Positions 5,568-6,141 of a DNA stretch of 6,141 nucleotides are shown here, in pieces. The position numbers and the translations under genes were made by a program. The DNA comes from Bacteroidales bacterium. GTDB taxonomy: Bacteria; Bacteroidota; Bacteroidia; Bacteroidales; JAADGE01. Each line of letters starts with the position of its first letter. Positions within the stretch are counted from its first letter, which is position 1. The stretch is taken from NCBI GenBank assembly GCA_029934265.1, contig JAOZMN010000182.1, positions 1-6,141 on the forward strand, given 5' to 3'. Below the pieces are notes generated by a model, which worked only from the letters and a program-made list of their open reading frames with translations, ran no database searches and had not been told where the DNA came from.

Positions 5568-6141
5568 TTGAAAAAATTAAGACGAAAAATATATAATATT
5601 TCCGATAAAGTTGGTAAGAAAATAGGGATTGATGTGCCTTATTATGTTGAGAATGGTTTTTGGGTTGTATTTAACCAATTAGTAACAATCTTAACATCTT
5701 TATTTGTTTCAATTATTTTTGCCAAATATTTATCGAAAGAAGTTTTTGGGCAATATCAATTAATGCATTCTTTCTTAGGTATATTTGCAATCTTATCAAT
5801 TCCGGGATTAAGCACTTCAGTAACTCGTTCGGTTGCCAAGGGATTCAATTTCAGTTATATAAAAGCGGTTAGGTTAAGTTTGAGTTTTTCACTGCTTGCA
5901 ATTCCTGTTTTTATTGCTTTAGCTGTTTGGTATTATTTAAAAAAAGACTTAGAATTTGCTCTTATCCTTGTCCTTTCCGGTTTGTTATTTTCTCTTATTC
6001 ACGGCTTCGGCAAATGGACTTCTTTTCTACAAGGAAAGTCTCAATTTGAAAAATTATCTAAATTCGGAATAATACAAAGTACTGTTTTGAATGTTTTTTT
6101 AATATTGACAGTACTCTTTTTTTCAAAAAATTTATTTGTAG
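5568..6141 (+). CDS. Wzx/MATE-like polysaccharide flippase, 5' part
   Basis: The frame is open to the right edge and gives 191 residues. Proteins of this group move lipid-linked oligosaccharides or similar glycolipids across the inner membrane. A basic cytoplasmic start (MKKLRRK if TTG is read as Met) precedes hydrophobic segments near 31-52, 63-82, 103-122, 128-147 and 168-185. The segment pattern, with YLSKEVFGQYQLMHSFLG after the first helix and IPGLSTSVTRSVAKG after the second, is typical of the family, in which about 12-14 helices are expected. No in-frame ATG lies in the 130 bases upstream or in the first 65 codons. TTG 5568 gives a family-like N-terminus, so it is the preferred start. 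TTG 5529 and GTG 5634 are alternatives, the latter leaving little before the first helix. No promoter is visible upstream, which favours read-through from the Uma2 gene. Confidence 0.85.
   Translation, partial: MKKLRRKIYNISDKVGKKIGIDVPYYVENGFWVVFNQLVTILTSLFVSIIFAKYLSKEVFGQYQLMHSFLGIFAILSIPGLSTSVTRSVAKGFNFSYIKAVRLSLSFSLLAIPVFIALAVWYYLKKDLEFALILVLSGLLFSLIHGFGKWTSFLQGKSQFEKLSKFGIIQSTVLNVFLILTVLFFSKNLFV

Overview
The window looks like chromosomal DNA of a low-GC member of the Bacteroidota. Three things point there. Intergenic DNA is strongly AT-rich. Genes lack Shine-Dalgarno sequences. Upstream of most genes there are matches to the Bacteroidota -7 promoter element TAnnTTTG, in two cases with a TTG about 19-20 bases further upstream as the -33 element. 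No tRNA, rRNA, CRISPR array, transposase or integrase was seen, and the genus cannot be named from this sequence.

Layout from left to right. (1) The 3' end of an unrecognised plus-strand gene runs to position 215. It converges on a minus-strand, exported T4-type (GH24) lysozyme gene (268-849), and a perfect 34-base palindrome between them probably terminates both. (2) A roughly 600-base gene-free region (850-1451) holds a good lysozyme promoter, a probable hairpin-containing leader of about 140 nt, a tandem 14-base repeat, a strong minus-strand terminator, and a pair of ACCCTAAGGGT inverted repeats. (3) A PaaI-type hotdog thioesterase (1452-1889, minus) lies 99 bases downstream of a large YfhO-family membrane protein (1989-4754, minus). 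(4) A 100-base divergent promoter region separates the YfhO gene from a Uma2-family PD-(D/E)XK protein (4855-5436, plus). (5) After a 131-base gap containing a coding-like remnant on the minus strand, a Wzx/MATE-like flippase gene starts, probably at a TTG codon at 5568, and runs off the right edge.

Functionally, the YfhO protein and the flippase both belong to families that handle lipid-linked sugars at the membrane, so the right half may be the edge of a surface-glycan locus. The lysozyme, thioesterase and Uma2 genes have no obvious link to this or to one another. No convincing new multi-gene system was found. The most unusual points are the structured leader of the lysozyme gene, the ACCCTAAGGGT repeat pair, and the coding-like remnant between uma2 and the flippase gene.
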